Source: Gimesia aquarii
Lineage (GTDB): Bacteria; Planctomycetota; Planctomycetia; Planctomycetales; Planctomycetaceae
Direction of reading: 5' to 3'
DNA length: 64,000 nucleotides
NCBI RefSeq assembly: GCF_007748195.1
Contig: NZ_CP037920.1
Coordinates: forward strand, 4,911,800-4,975,799
The stretch's first letter is position 1; the number at the start of each line of letters is the position of its first letter. The notes under the pieces are model-generated. The model was not told the origin of the DNA, made no database searches, and saw nothing but the letters and a program-made list of their open reading frames with translations. Below are positions 45,614-55,178 of this stretch, piece after piece. The position numbers and the translations under genes are program-made.

Positions 45614-46660
45614 ATGGCTTCATTAACTCTACTGCGACAACATAGCAAACTCGCTGATCCTCAACAACAATTGCTTGTGTTAAACAATCAAAATCAGTAC
45701 CCTGATTTTGACCAAAAGTTAGTGCAAAATCAGCTTCCGTCTCTGCAAGCAAACACAATTAATACGCTCCAGATGAATCTGGGAAAACTCTGCAACATGA
45801 CCTGTGAGCATTGCCATGTTGATGCTGGTCCTGATCGCAGAGAGATTATGATTTGGGAGACGATTCAGGACTGCCTCAAAGCCTTAAAAAATTCTGGTTT
45901 TCAGACATTGGATTTGACAGGTGGAGCACCTGAGATGAACCCCCATTTTCGAGATTTGGTTGAAGAGGCCACTAAACTCAAAAAACAAATCATTGATCGC
46001 TGTAATCTGACAATCCTGTTAGCACCAGGTTATACGGATCTACCTGATTTTCTTGCAGCCCATCAAGTCGAAATTGTTGCTTCCCTTCCCTGTTACCTTG
46101 AAGAAAATACAGACGACCAAAGAGGTAACGGCGCATTTAAAAAATCAGTTCAAGCATTACAAAAATTGAATTCGCTTGGTTATGGCAAATCAAATTCAAA
46201 ATTGAAATTAAGCCTGGTATATAATCCTGTTGGATTTTCATTACCCCCTGATCAATCGGAATTGGAGTTGGCTTATCGAAGAGAACTTAAAAAACAATTC
46301 GATATTGAATTCACAAATTTAATTACCATCACCAATATGCCCATCAGTCGATTTCTCAGTGAATTGGTTAACCAGGGGCAGCTTGAAGAGTATATGGAGC
46401 GACTCATCAATGCGTTCAATCCAGAGACAGTCTCCGGACTCATGTGCCGCTCTATTATATCAGTAGACTGGCAGGGTTATCTCTATGATTGTGACTTTAA
46501 CCAAATGCTGAATCTTCCTGTCTCTGTCTCTACCAGACGACACATCCGAGATTTTCTCTACCATGAACTGAGTGAAAGAGAAATCGTAACCAACCAACAC
46601 TGTTATGGCTGCACCGCGGGAGCCGGTTCCAGTTGTGGAGGGGCGATTCAAAGCCTCTAG
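45614..46660 (+). CDS. arsS: Arsenosugar biosynthesis radical SAM protein ArsS
   Basis: ATG 45614 (348 residues) follows CAGGAAG. The upstream frame to 45551 overlaps arsM by 10 bases and is disfavoured. The radical-SAM cluster motif is C60-xxx-C64-xx-C67 in L-C-N-M-T-C-E-H-C-H-V-D. The C-terminal part has C-Y-G-C-T-A-G-A-G-S-S-C-G-G, as in ArsS/DUF3641 proteins. It adds a 5'-deoxyadenosyl-derived carbon to dimethylarsenite to make the arsenosugar precursor. It is 53 bases downstream of arsM and co-transcribed with it. Confidence 0.93.
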   Translation: MASLTLLRQHSKLADPQQQLLVLNNQNQYPDFDQKLVQNQLPSLQANTINTLQMNLGKLCNMTCEHCHVDAGPDRREIMIWETIQDCLKALKNSGFQTLDLTGGAPEMNPHFRDLVEEATKLKKQIIDRCNLTILLAPGYTDLPDFLAAHQVEIVASLPCYLEENTDDQRGNGAFKKSVQALQKLNSLGYGKSNSKLKLSLVYNPVGFSLPPDQSELELAYRRELKKQFDIEFTNLITITNMPISRFLSELVNQGQLEEYMERLINAFNPETVSGLMCRSIISVDWQGYLYDCDFNQMLNLPVSVSTRRHIRDFLYHELSEREIVTNQHCYGCTAGAGSSCGGAIQSL

Positions 46661-47034
46661 ATCTCAATGCTTTGCCGATCTGAGCCATGTTTTTTCGAGT
46701 CCAAACTGAGTATTGAATTGGCTTACTAACCATTAATACCTCGACTAAAAAGCCAAATCAGAGACTATTCATTTTGCCAGTACCATTAAACTCTAAGAGA
46801 TTCCGGACTCGCAGATTACGTTGATTTTTTATTCCAAAAAATAAAAAAACTACGAGTTTTCTCTCATGTGATTCCACTACTCTGGCGGAAATATTTCTAT
46901 ATATTCTCAGTTCATTTTTTTCGCACTTGACAAAGCAAAATAAATATAATATTGGGAATATCGTGAACAATAAATTTCCCTGCAAAACAGGGAAAGTTCC
47001 CTCATGATTGTTAATGAAATCCCACGATTGAACA
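46661..47034. other. Intergenic interval with stem-loop and AT-rich palindrome
   Basis: No gene is supported on either strand. It contains an A/T-only hairpin (about 46825-46848), a TTGACA at 46927-46932 and a perfect stem-loop, TTTCCCTG-CAAAA-CAGGGAAA (46975-46995). The latter could affect transcription into the acidic-protein gene. Confidence 0.4.
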
Positions 47035-47064
47035 TTGACATCAGGCTTTTAGTATTTGTAAAAA
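47035..47064 (+). promoter_or_regulatory. Probable promoter of the acidic small-protein gene
   Basis: TTGACA (47035-47040) and TAAAAA (47059-47064) are separated by 18 bases and lie about 50 bases before the GTG start. This placement supports the later start over the ATG at 47004. Confidence 0.4.
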
Positions 47065-47114
47065 ATCGTTTAGAAATTTGGAAAGATTGCACTAAAAACT
47101 ACGAGGATCAAACT

Positions 47115-47378
47115 GTGTTATTAGCTGATTCAATTTTCATCGAATCCCCTGAAGAACTCGAAACTATTACCGAAGAGACTCCGACTGTTTTCATGTCGTT
47201 AGACGATGATGAGGAGAACATTGGCTTCGATGATCTGGAAGACCTTGATGATGAAGATTTCGATGACGATGATGAATTCGACGAAGATGATGAAGACGAA
47301 TTCGATGATGAAGATGACGAGTTCGATGACGACGAAATTGAAGATGAAGATTTCGATGACGATGATGATGATTTTTAA
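47115..47378 (+). CDS. Very acidic small protein with Asp/Glu-rich tail
   Basis: The preferred start is GTG 47115 (87 residues): GAGGA lies 7 bases upstream and the proximal promoter is just before it, while the ATG at 47004 would precede that promoter. The first 30 residues are ordinary (A-D-S-I-F-I-E-S-P-E-E-L-E-T). From about residue 31 the sequence is nearly all Asp and Glu with regularly placed Phe (patterns such as DEDFDDDDEF). The tail is probably disordered, strongly anionic and could mimic nucleic acid or bind cations or basic proteins. No homologue is identified. A stem-loop follows the stop. Confidence 0.7.
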   Translation: MLLADSIFIESPEELETITEETPTVFMSLDDDEENIGFDDLEDLDDEDFDDDDEFDEDDEDEFDDEDDEFDDDEIEDEDFDDDDDDF

Positions 47379-47399
47379 ATCACTCATCCATAAGTAAAC

Positions 47400-47433
47400 A
47401 GGCTCACCATTGAATACCACCAAAGGTGAGCCT
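47400..47433 (+). terminator. Stem-loop after the acidic protein gene
   Basis: AGGCTCACC and GGTGAGCCT form a perfect 9-bp stem around a 16-base loop, 22 bases past the stop. No T-tract follows, so termination activity is uncertain. Confidence 0.45.
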
Positions 47434-47542
47434 CAGACTAATGTTAACAGCCAGTCTCATACAACTCATTCTCTCGTGAGCGGCTTGAGTCACTTTGCTT
47501 CTACATGCCGCTTAGCTTCTAAAATTGAAAAGAAATAATTGT

Positions 47543-48364
47543 ATGCAAGGATTGGTCGAAAAAATTAATGATGCTGTTGAATTTCTGAATCCACAAATTA
47601 AACAGTATCCCCAAATCGGTTTGATACTGGGTACAGGACTGGGTGATTTAAGCCAACAGATCAATCAAGACATCTCAATCAATTATGAGACGATCCCCCA
47701 CTTTCCCCACTCAACAGTGGAATCACACGCCGGTCAGTTAGTATTTGGAACTCTCAACGGGACTACCATCGTCACAATGGAAGGTCGCTTTCATTACTAC
47801 GAAGGTTACTCTATGAAAGAAGTCACGTTTCCCGTCAGAGTAATGAAAGCGCTTGGTGTTGAGACACTGATCATTACCAACGCTGCGGGAGGCATGAATC
47901 CCAATTATCAACTTGCTGATATTATGATCATTGAAGATCAAATCAACTTAATGGGGGACAACCCGCTACGAGGTATCAATGATGATCGATTGGGAGTTCG
48001 TTTTCCGGATATGAGTGAACCTTACGATCAGAGATTAATTAAGTTAGCCGAAGAAATGGCTCTTGAACTTAAGATTCGTACACAAACCGGATCTTTTGTA
48101 GCAGTAACCGGGCCGAACCTCGAAACCCGCGCCGAATACCGGATGCTGCGACAAATGGGGGCCGATTGTGTTGGGATGTCGACCGTCCCAGAATGCATTG
48201 TGGCCAACCATGCCTCAATGAAGGTTTTGGGACTTTCTGTAGTAACAGATATCTGTCTGCCTGATGCGCTCGAACCAGTGGAAATCAGCAAAATCTTGAA
48301 AGTCGCAGCAGATGGTGGCCAGAAATTAGCTCGCCTGATCCCTCAAATCATCTCAAAACTCTAA
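47543..48364 (+). CDS. punA: Purine nucleoside phosphorylase
   Basis: I use ATG 47543 (273 residues); a TTG at 47525 is in frame. The protein has trimeric-PNP motifs: [38 protein letters not shown] and the active-site [10 protein letters not shown] plus M-S-T-V-P-E. It splits purine nucleosides (inosine, guanosine) with phosphate into base and ribose-1-phosphate for salvage. The related MTA phosphorylases are less likely because MSTVPE is PNP-type. It is probably monocistronic. Confidence 0.92.
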   Translation: MQGLVEKINDAVEFLNPQIKQYPQIGLILGTGLGDLSQQINQDISINYETIPHFPHSTVESHAGQLVFGTLNGTTIVTMEGRFHYYEGYSMKEVTFPVRVMKALGVETLIITNAAGGMNPNYQLADIMIIEDQINLMGDNPLRGINDDRLGVRFPDMSEPYDQRLIKLAEEMALELKIRTQTGSFVAVTGPNLETRAEYRMLRQMGADCVGMSTVPECIVANHASMKVLGLSVVTDICLPDALEPVEISKILKVAADGGQKLARLIPQIISKL

Positions 48365-48426
48365 ATGATCATTCTTTGCTTTTCCAGTCAGACTCTCAGA
48401 CTCAAATGTCCTGAATGTACCAAATC

Positions 48427-49449
48427 TCAATCTGGATTAGAATAATAAGAGAGATACCAATCGACAAATCGGTTTACTCCCTGTTCAATTGTAGTTGATG
48501 GCGAAAAATGGATCGCCTGTTTTAGTTCAGAGATATCAGCGTAGGTTTCTAAAACATCCCCTGGTTGCATTGGATAGTTTTCACGAATCGCCTGCTTGCC
48601 AACTCGTTGCTCAATCACATCAATCAATTCTGAGATACCAATGGGTTGATGATTTCCGATGTTATAAAGCCTGTAAGGTGCTTCTGACTCGATATTCTCA
48701 TTAGCGCAGGTACTTACTGACAGTTCTTGTCGACGACTAGGAATATCTTCCAACACACCCACCACACCGGTCACAATATCATCGATATAAGTAAAATCGC
48801 GTTTCAATTTTCCGTGATTAAATACTTTAATGGGTGTGCCTTCAAGAATCGCTTTAGTAAAAAGAAAGACCGCCATATCAGGTCGTCCCCACGGGCCATA
48901 CACCGTAAAAAAACGCAAGCCTGTTGTCGGTAAATCATAAAGATGGCTATAACTATGTGCAATTAATTCATCAGCTCGTTTTGTAGCCGCATAAATGCTG
49001 ATGGGATGATCCACACGATCACTTGTGGAATAGGGCGTCTTTCGATTCGCTCCGTAGACAGAACTGGATGATGCGTAAACAAAATGCCTAACCTGAGCTT
49101 CTCGACAATATTCCAAAAGATTGACAAAGCCTCCTACATTACTTTGTACATAATCCAAAGGCCTTTCCAGGGAGTTTCGTACCCCCACTTCTGCAGCCAG
49201 ATGCACCACTTTTTCAAATGTGAATTGCTGGAATAGCTGTGATATTGATTTTACATCAGTAATATTAGTCTCAAGAAACTGAAATGCCTGTTCCTGTTGT
49301 AATTCCTGGAGACGGTCACGCTTTAATTGCACGTCATAATGTGCGTTCAAATTATCAATCCCAACCACATGGTACCCTTGAGAAAGAAGGCGGGACGCGA
49401 CATGAAACCCAATAAACCCTGCTGCACCTGTCACCAAAATTTGGTTCAT
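48427..49449 (-). CDS. NAD-dependent epimerase, UDP-glucuronate 4-epimerase-like
   Basis: This 340-residue extended SDR has the cofactor loop T-G-A-A-G-F-I-G at 7-14, I-D-N-L-N-A-H-Y-D (typical of UDP-GlcA 4-epimerases such as CapI), Y-A-A-T-K (Tyr/Lys catalytic pair) and [15 protein letters not shown]. It interconverts UDP-glucuronate and UDP-galacturonate. It is translationally coupled to the upstream UDP-glucuronate decarboxylase (ATGA overlap at 49446-49449), so both draw on the UDP-glucuronate pool for surface polysaccharide. Confidence 0.88.
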   Translation of the reverse strand: MNQILVTGAAGFIGFHVASRLLSQGYHVVGIDNLNAHYDVQLKRDRLQELQQEQAFQFLETNITDVKSISQLFQQFTFEKVVHLAAEVGVRNSLERPLDYVQSNVGGFVNLLEYCREAQVRHFVYASSSSVYGANRKTPYSTSDRVDHPISIYAATKRADELIAHSYSHLYDLPTTGLRFFTVYGPWGRPDMAVFLFTKAILEGTPIKVFNHGKLKRDFTYIDDIVTGVVGVLEDIPSRRQELSVSTCANENIESEAPYRLYNIGNHQPIGISELIDVIEQRVGKQAIRENYPMQPGDVLETYADISELKQAIHFSPSTTIEQGVNRFVDWYLSYYSNPD

Positions 49450-50390
49450 GATGTTTCCTGATTCATTAAGTCTTGATAGTAGGCTACTGTCTTGGTTAGC
49501 CCTTCCTGCAAAGAGACTTGAGGTTCCCAGTTCAAAATCGTTTTCGCTTTTGTGATATCAGGACAGCGTTTTTTGGGATCATCAGTCGGAAGAGGACGAG
49601 ATTCTAACTTCGACTTTGATTTAACAATCTGAAGCACAGACTCTGCTAACTCTAACATACTATTCTCAATAGGATTTCCCAGATTGATAGGACCAGATGT
49701 CTCATCTTGTTCCATCATTTTCAAAAATCCATCGATCAAATCATCTACATAGCAGAACGAACGAGTTTGTGTTCCATCACCATAAATCGTAAGAGGCTGC
49801 CCCCTTAATGCCTGATTGATGAAATTTGAGACCACACGTCCATCATTGGGATCCATCCGTGGCCCATATGTATTGAAAATCCTCACTATGCGAATTGGGA
49901 CTTGGTGTGCTTCATGATAATTCATACACAACGACTCGGCGATGCGTTTTCCTTCATCGTAACAACTTCGTGGACCAATAGGATTCACATGCCCCCAATA
50001 CTCTTCAACTTGCGGATGTACTTCAGGATCGCCATAAACCTCAGAGGTTGAAGCATGTAATACTTTGGCTTGACAACGTTTTGCTAATCCTAAGAGGTTT
50101 ACCATGCCTACGGTCGAGGTTTTAATGGTTTTAATCGGGTTATACTGATACGCAACTGGTGAAGCTGGACAAGCCAGATTATAAATTTCATTGACTTCCA
50201 AATGAATCGGATGGACAATGTCGTGCCTGATTAATTCAAATCGAGGATGTCCCATCAAATGGACGATATTTTGTTTACTTCCTGTAAAGAAATTATCCAG
50301 ACAGATTACATACTTCCCTCTCTCAACCAGCCGGTCACAGAGATGACTTCCCAAAAAACCAGCACCACCGGTTACTAATACAGAATCCAT
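49446..50390 (-). CDS. uxs: UDP-glucuronate decarboxylase (UDP-xylose synthase)
   Basis: This 314-residue extended SDR has [10 protein letters not shown] at 7-16 and [12 protein letters not shown]-specific motifs are [26 protein letters not shown] (catalytic Tyr and Lys) and [10 protein letters not shown]. It decarboxylates UDP-glucuronate to UDP-xylose using NAD. It provides xylose for the polysaccharide made by this locus and overlaps the epimerase gene. Confidence 0.92.
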   Translation of the reverse strand: MDSVLVTGGAGFLGSHLCDRLVERGKYVICLDNFFTGSKQNIVHLMGHPRFELIRHDIVHPIHLEVNEIYNLACPASPVAYQYNPIKTIKTSTVGMVNLLGLAKRCQAKVLHASTSEVYGDPEVHPQVEEYWGHVNPIGPRSCYDEGKRIAESLCMNYHEAHQVPIRIVRIFNTYGPRMDPNDGRVVSNFINQALRGQPLTIYGDGTQTRSFCYVDDLIDGFLKMMEQDETSGPINLGNPIENSMLELAESVLQIVKSKSKLESRPLPTDDPKKRCPDITKAKTILNWEPQVSLQEGLTKTVAYYQDLMNQETS

Positions 50391-50463
50391 CAGTTGTCTT
50401 TCGTCCTTCGATATATATTACTTTTAATTAATGTTGGGTGTAATTTAAGATACTCATTAGATA

Positions 50464-51297
50464 TTAAGAACCAGTTCTTTTAGACTGCAGATTCAGTGCA
50501 ACATTATTGATTATTTGATAAAGTAGTTGCTTATCGTGCTCGACTTCGAATTCCGATCTCTCAATTAACGTCTTATAAATTTTGTTGACTTCCTGAAGTT
50601 CTTTCGGAAGATTAATTCTTTCCTTTAGCTCTAATAAATTAGTTGCTCGTTGATGAAACGAGCGAGACAGAATGACCCACTCTGATCCCAGCCTTGCATG
50701 TTCACCCAAAACCAATTTCCCCGATACAAGCCCTTGATTCATTGTCGAAATCCCCCCCACTCCAAACGGCATATTGGCGTTTCGACATATCTCAGCCATT
50801 TTCTCAACCATGCCATTTGACATCAGTTCGAACATGAAATTAAGTTCTAAATCGAGATGTAAATCATTCAAACCAAAATGGACCTGACTCACACCGGGAA
50901 CCCGAACAATTTCAGCCAGACCTTTCATAGCTCCCACCGTTTCAACTAATGGAACAACGGAGGCACGTTGATTTACGCGTTGACAAAACCAGTCTATTTC
51001 CTCAACAGACTGAAACATGGGAAGCATTAAACAATCTGCTCCCTGATCTAATATATTTTCAATTTCTTCAACTGAATCAGGATTAAGAGGATTGAGCCGT
51101 ACCAAGACTTCTGCTTGATTCACAGCTGCTTTGACTCTGGAAATATTTTCCAAGCGATGCCGAGATATCACCGTGTCTCGGTCTCCCTGACGTTCAACTT
51201 TACCAAACACTTCCAAGTCAACGAAAATCCGGTCGACTCCACATTGATCGACATATTTAGCAATTTCTGGACAATCTGTGATAAATAAATACTTCAT
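50464..51297 (-). CDS. HpcH/HpaI-family aldolase-like protein
   Basis: This 277-residue TIM-barrel protein of the HpcH/HpaI/citrate-lyase type has F-V-D-L-E (about 26-30), V-R-L-N-P (about 86-90), M-L-P-M-F-Q, P-L-V-E-T-V-G-A (about 136-143) and H-F-G-L-N-D-L (about 160-166), which are metal- and pyruvate/CoA-ester-binding positions. Members cleave 2-keto acids or CoA esters, but in glycan clusters they may make an unusual keto-sugar acid or a pyruvyl substituent. It lies 2 bases after the flippase gene, in the same transcript. Confidence 0.75.
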   Translation of the reverse strand: MKYLFITDCPEIAKYVDQCGVDRIFVDLEVFGKVERQGDRDTVISRHRLENISRVKAAVNQAEVLVRLNPLNPDSVEEIENILDQGADCLMLPMFQSVEEIDWFCQRVNQRASVVPLVETVGAMKGLAEIVRVPGVSQVHFGLNDLHLDLELNFMFELMSNGMVEKMAEICRNANMPFGVGGISTMNQGLVSGKLVLGEHARLGSEWVILSRSFHQRATNLLELKERINLPKELQEVNKIYKTLIERSEFEVEHDKQLLYQIINNVALNLQSKRTGS

Positions 51298-51298
51298 T

Positions 51299-52813
51299 TT
51301 ACAAAAGCCTCCTTCGAAAATGAGGCAGATGATTTTTCAGAATTAATAAGGCAGCTCCGAAACAGACCAGTCCTAGAAGTACAGAAGAAATAATCAGTAA
51401 AAATGGCTCTGAAATAAACTTGACCATCATTGCTGAAAATGAAATCCCCAATAATGTTAGAAGGATTAAAGCAGTACAGTGCTTAAGCTTGACGCCATCA
51501 ATAACAGAAACATTTAATTTTACATGCAATGAAATTGTCAAAGCTAAAAAGTGAATCCAGCTCGTAATAACAAAAGCAAGCATGACTCCAGAAACTCCCA
51601 TTGAGTCTCTTAAAACCAGAGAAAGCAATATCAGACAACTCAATAATATAATGCTAATCTTGAATGGTACTAGTGTTTCATGTCTTGCATAAAACACATT
51701 CATTGTGAGAATCGACAGTATCAATGCTGGCATCGCAATGATAGCAATTTGCAATAACTTTGCAGTATTGGCAACATCTTCTGCCGTGAATAAGCCTCTT
51801 TTAAAAAGTAGAGAAACAACTGGTTCTGCACAACCATAAACGGCAACAGTAACTGGAATTGTTACTAAGACGATTAGCCCCGCTACCTGGCTGATTAATT
51901 TTGCAGCTTCGGCTGAGTCTCGTTCAGAAAAAATGCGACTTAACCGTGGAAATATTACCATTGTCAGTGCAGCCCCTAACAATCCACGTGGCAGTTCAAC
52001 CAGCTTGAGTGCATACTCAAACAGACTGATCCCGCCTTCAAATGCTGAAGCAAAAGAACGTGAGACAACTGGAAATGCAACGACAACCCCAATTGCAGTC
52101 AGTGCATGGAAATATTTCAGGAATAGGCTCCGGCTCAAAGTAGAGAATTGCATTAACGATCGAAATCCACCATGAAACGTTCCAGCTACAAAACAGCTTA
52201 TTATCTGTGTTAATAATCGAAATGAAACGGCCAGAACAACAGCCCATGCGACGACTGAGATACTTTCAGGTGTCACCCAGAAAAAAATTGCCACTAGCAA
52301 GATGACATTAAAAAATAAATTGCCAAATGCTGGAATCAATGGTTTGTGATGCCCTTGCAAGGCAGCTGCGGTGACCGCGGTAACAGCACAAATAGGAAAA
52401 GCGAATAAAACAATCAAAATCAGTTTACTAGCTTCATCAATCTGTGAAGGTGTAAACCCAGACGCTAATAGCTGAGTAAACCACGGTGAACAAATCGCCA
52501 AGACAAGTGCGAACAGACTGGACACCAGAGCTACAATAAAGAAGGATTGAACTATCAGTTGATTGGCGTTCTGTTCAGAAATATTTTGACTTCTCCGATG
52601 CATTTCAGGAACTAGTACGGCAGCCATAGCACCACCGATTAACATCGCATTTAAAATATCAGGGACGGATATTATGAGTATCGCAAGATCGTTCGCGTGT
52701 GATACTCCCAACACAGAAGCAAGCCCCAACACACGAAATAAGCCAGTCAATCGCCCCAACAATATCGCGACGGCAACTAACATTGCGGCTAGTGAAAGTG
52801 ACCTCCCCATCAT
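51299..52813 (-). CDS. MurJ/MviN-family lipid-linked glycan flippase
   Basis: This 504-residue integral membrane protein has about 14 helices. The N-terminal part, G-R-L-T-G-L-F-R-V-L-G-L-A, and D-I-L-N-A-M-L-I-G-G-A, fit the MurJ fold; the P-R-L-S-R-I-F-S-E segment is also as in MurJ. In this polysaccharide locus it likely flips an undecaprenyl-linked repeat unit across the cytoplasmic membrane instead of, or in addition to, lipid II. It lies immediately upstream of the aldolase-like gene. Confidence 0.83.
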   Translation of the reverse strand: MMGRSLSLAAMLVAVAILLGRLTGLFRVLGLASVLGVSHANDLAILIISVPDILNAMLIGGAMAAVLVPEMHRRSQNISEQNANQLIVQSFFIVALVSSLFALVLAICSPWFTQLLASGFTPSQIDEASKLILIVLFAFPICAVTAVTAAALQGHHKPLIPAFGNLFFNVILLVAIFFWVTPESISVVAWAVVLAVSFRLLTQIISCFVAGTFHGGFRSLMQFSTLSRSLFLKYFHALTAIGVVVAFPVVSRSFASAFEGGISLFEYALKLVELPRGLLGAALTMVIFPRLSRIFSERDSAEAAKLISQVAGLIVLVTIPVTVAVYGCAEPVVSLLFKRGLFTAEDVANTAKLLQIAIIAMPALILSILTMNVFYARHETLVPFKISIILLSCLILLSLVLRDSMGVSGVMLAFVITSWIHFLALTISLHVKLNVSVIDGVKLKHCTALILLTLLGISFSAMMVKFISEPFLLIISSVLLGLVCFGAALLILKNHLPHFRRRLL

Positions 52814-52931
52814 TTGATCTAAACCCTTCCTGAAATCTGAGAAGGTTCCTCAAATAATGTCAAAGTCCGCTCAATCCGTTGCATAAAGATTTTCCAATCC
52901 TTCGGAGTTGTCTCTTCAATACCATGCTATG

Positions 52932-53933
52932 TTAAATTGTATAACGTTCTTCATTGAAAAAATGAATATTACGTCCAACCCACTCAGCAGTCTTCGCTAA
53001 GCCACTTTTGAATGAGACCTGGCTTTTCCAACCGGTTAATTGATGAATTTTGGTGTTGTCAGCTAACAGACGATTGACCTCACTTTTTTCTGGTCGAACT
53101 CGATCCTCATCACAGATAATGGGAACTTCGCATCCAGTCACTTCCATCAGTATTTTAGCAGTTTCTTCAATAGACCACTCTTCGCCGCTACCAATATTGA
53201 CCACCTCCCCTTCGGACTGTTTGCATAACGCCAGTGCAATCATGCCAGCGGCGGTATCTGTCGCAAAGTTAAAGTCGCGTGTTGGTGTTAATGCACCTAA
53301 TTTTAATACTGTACAACCTGCCTGTAATTGACTTGCGATAGTGGGAATAACTGCGCGAGCCGTCTGTCTTGGTCCATATGTATTAAACGGCCTGGCGGTA
53401 ACAATTGGCAATCCAAAAGAGAGATAAAAACTCTCTGCCATCTTGTCGGCTCCAATTTTACTGGCTGAGTAAGGTGACTGACCAACTAAAGGATGATTTT
53501 CATCTATGGGTACATGTTGTGCAGTTCCATAGACTTCTGAAGTTGAAACATGCACTAACCTCGTCAAGCAATCTGAATTTCGACTTGCCTGTAATACATT
53601 CAAGGCTCCCGTCACATTTGTGTCTACATAAGAACGTGAGGCAACATAACTATAAGGAATTGCAATAAGGCTGGATAAATGAAATATGTATTCACAACCT
53701 TCAACCGCACCATTAATTCGTTCGACATCACGAATGTCTCCTTGAATGATTTCTATAGATTGCCGAACTTCCTGGGAAACATCATTCAGCCATCCAATCT
53801 GATTCCACGAATTATAATAGACAAGTGCTCGAACCTTAGCTCCGCTTTGTACAAGTTGTTCAACTAGATGACTCCCGATAAAACCATCTGCTCCGGTAAC
53901 CAGCGTTTGTTTACCAGCTAATGACTCAGACAT
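52932..53933 (-). CDS. legB: NDP-sugar 4,6-dehydratase, LegB-like
   Basis: This 333-residue extended SDR has T-G-A-D-G-F-I-G at 13-20, D-I-R-D-V (about 66-70), S-T-S-E-V-Y-G-T (about 130-137), the Y155-xxx-K159 pair in S-P-Y-S-A-S-K-I-G and P-F-N-T-Y-G-P-R. In the legionaminic pathway LegB makes GDP-4-keto-6-deoxy-GlcNAc. It is the last gene of a string that contains the other Leg enzymes, which supports this specific call over a generic dehydratase. The C terminus follows the family consensus. Confidence 0.87.
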   Translation of the reverse strand: MSESLAGKQTLVTGADGFIGSHLVEQLVQSGAKVRALVYYNSWNQIGWLNDVSQEVRQSIEIIQGDIRDVERINGAVEGCEYIFHLSSLIAIPYSYVASRSYVDTNVTGALNVLQASRNSDCLTRLVHVSTSEVYGTAQHVPIDENHPLVGQSPYSASKIGADKMAESFYLSFGLPIVTARPFNTYGPRQTARAVIPTIASQLQAGCTVLKLGALTPTRDFNFATDTAAGMIALALCKQSEGEVVNIGSGEEWSIEETAKILMEVTGCEVPIICDEDRVRPEKSEVNRLLADNTKIHQLTGWKSQVSFKSGLAKTAEWVGRNIHFFNEERYTI

Positions 53934-53972
53934 TCTAATTTTTTCTTGTTCAAAAAGGATGGTTGAAAAAGA

Positions 53973-55106
53973 TTAAGCGGCTCTTCTATGATTTAGTTCA
54001 ATATTCACTGCTGCTTCGTCAAACTCTTCTAAATCACCCAAAGTTTCTTTGACGATTTTTAGTTCTGTACGCGCTTTGTTTAATTCGTCATGAGTCCCTA
54101 TGTCTGACCAATACTCATGCACTGGAAATACTACGACACCAGAATTTTCAGAAATACTCAACTCAATTAAATCTGTCATGTTATACGGACAATTTTTGGG
54201 CACTCGACACACTGCTTCCGGGGAGATTGCATAGATCCCTGCATTACACAAAAAATGTTGCGATGGCTTCTCTTCTAGATATTGTGCATAGGCACCTTCT
54301 GTTTTGATTACACCATAGGGAATCTCAATGTGATAATCGATGGCAGCAACTGTCATAAATGGTTGATGTGTATAATGGAAATCAAGCAAGTATCGAAAAT
54401 TAATCGATGTAAAAACATCTCCATTCATTAACAATAACGGACCATCAAGTGTCTCTTGAATTAAGGAGATCGCTCCGGCCGTGCCCAGCTTCTGCTGCTC
54501 ATGCAAATATTGAATCTCAACTCCAAACTGACTTCCATCGCCTAAGTGTGATTCAATCATTTCTGCAAGGTAATTTACCGCAATGTATACCTTATCCATA
54601 CCTGCATTGGCTACTCGACGAACTTGTCTTTCAATAAGTGGCATCCCCCCTACCTCGACTAAAGGTTTGGGGAGATTCTCTGTGAGTGGCAACAACCTAC
54701 GACCTTCGCCACCCGCCATAATTAATGCACAGCTAAAACCATCTGCCTTTTCAGTATCGTTTCTTTGTGTTAAGTCAGTTAGTAAAATGACGTCGACCAC
54801 ACAATTATTTGAATCGACTAAAGGGAGTGCTTCTAATTCTCCTTGCTGCAATAGTTCAATAATCGAAGATTGAGACATTTTACGCTCTGCCTTAGTCGGC
54901 TTGCGATTCATGATGGTTGTTATGGGCTCATCTAACTTTAATCCAGCAAGTAAGCCTCGACGCACATCGCCATCAGTAACCACCCCCTGCAAACATCCGT
55001 TTGCATCAATGACGACGGCAATCCCTTTTTGGCCTAATTCGATTGCTAGAATCGCCGCTCTCACATCCACAGATTCATTAATCAAGCACTTTTCCATTGA
55101 GTCCAT
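53973..55106 (-). CDS. ptmE: PtmE-like CBS-domain sugar-phosphate nucleotidylyltransferase
   Basis: This 377-residue protein combines two CBS domains (about 1-115, with G-V-V-T-D-G-D-V-R-R at 41-50) and a nucleotidyltransferase domain (about 125-350). The latter's pyrophosphorylase motif is M-A-G-G-E-G-R-R-L-L-P-L-T (about 130-142), followed by L-P-K-P-L. PtmE of Campylobacter has the same fusion and makes GDP-glucosamine from GTP and glucosamine-1-phosphate, the first dedicated step of the GDP-linked legionaminic route. The CBS pair may bind an adenine nucleotide as a regulator. It lies between the LegG and LegB genes. Confidence 0.85.
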   Translation of the reverse strand: MDSMEKCLINESVDVRAAILAIELGQKGIAVVIDANGCLQGVVTDGDVRRGLLAGLKLDEPITTIMNRKPTKAERKMSQSSIIELLQQGELEALPLVDSNNCVVDVILLTDLTQRNDTEKADGFSCALIMAGGEGRRLLPLTENLPKPLVEVGGMPLIERQVRRVANAGMDKVYIAVNYLAEMIESHLGDGSQFGVEIQYLHEQQKLGTAGAISLIQETLDGPLLLMNGDVFTSINFRYLLDFHYTHQPFMTVAAIDYHIEIPYGVIKTEGAYAQYLEEKPSQHFLCNAGIYAISPEAVCRVPKNCPYNMTDLIELSISENSGVVVFPVHEYWSDIGTHDELNKARTELKIVKETLGDLEEFDEAAVNIELNHRRAA

Positions 55107-55178
55107 CCCTGGCTTGCTCTTCTAGGTAAATGACCATGCAATTCCCCAGTTTTAATTAAGTAATCTCTAAATCTTTAC

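Noticed and set aside
46825-46848. Hairpin as terminator after arsS
   Set aside because: The stem is all A/T and therefore weak; it lies about 165 bases past the stop, so it cannot be called a terminator.
47004-47114. Upstream ATG start (124 residues) for the acidic protein
   Set aside because: It would include the putative promoter at 47035-47064, lacks a convincing ribosome-binding site, and GTG 47115 has GAGGA at good spacing.
47199-47423. Antisense frame of Ile/Val repeats under the acidic protein
   Set aside because: It is a by-product of the GAT/GAA-rich sense sequence, with no start site support.
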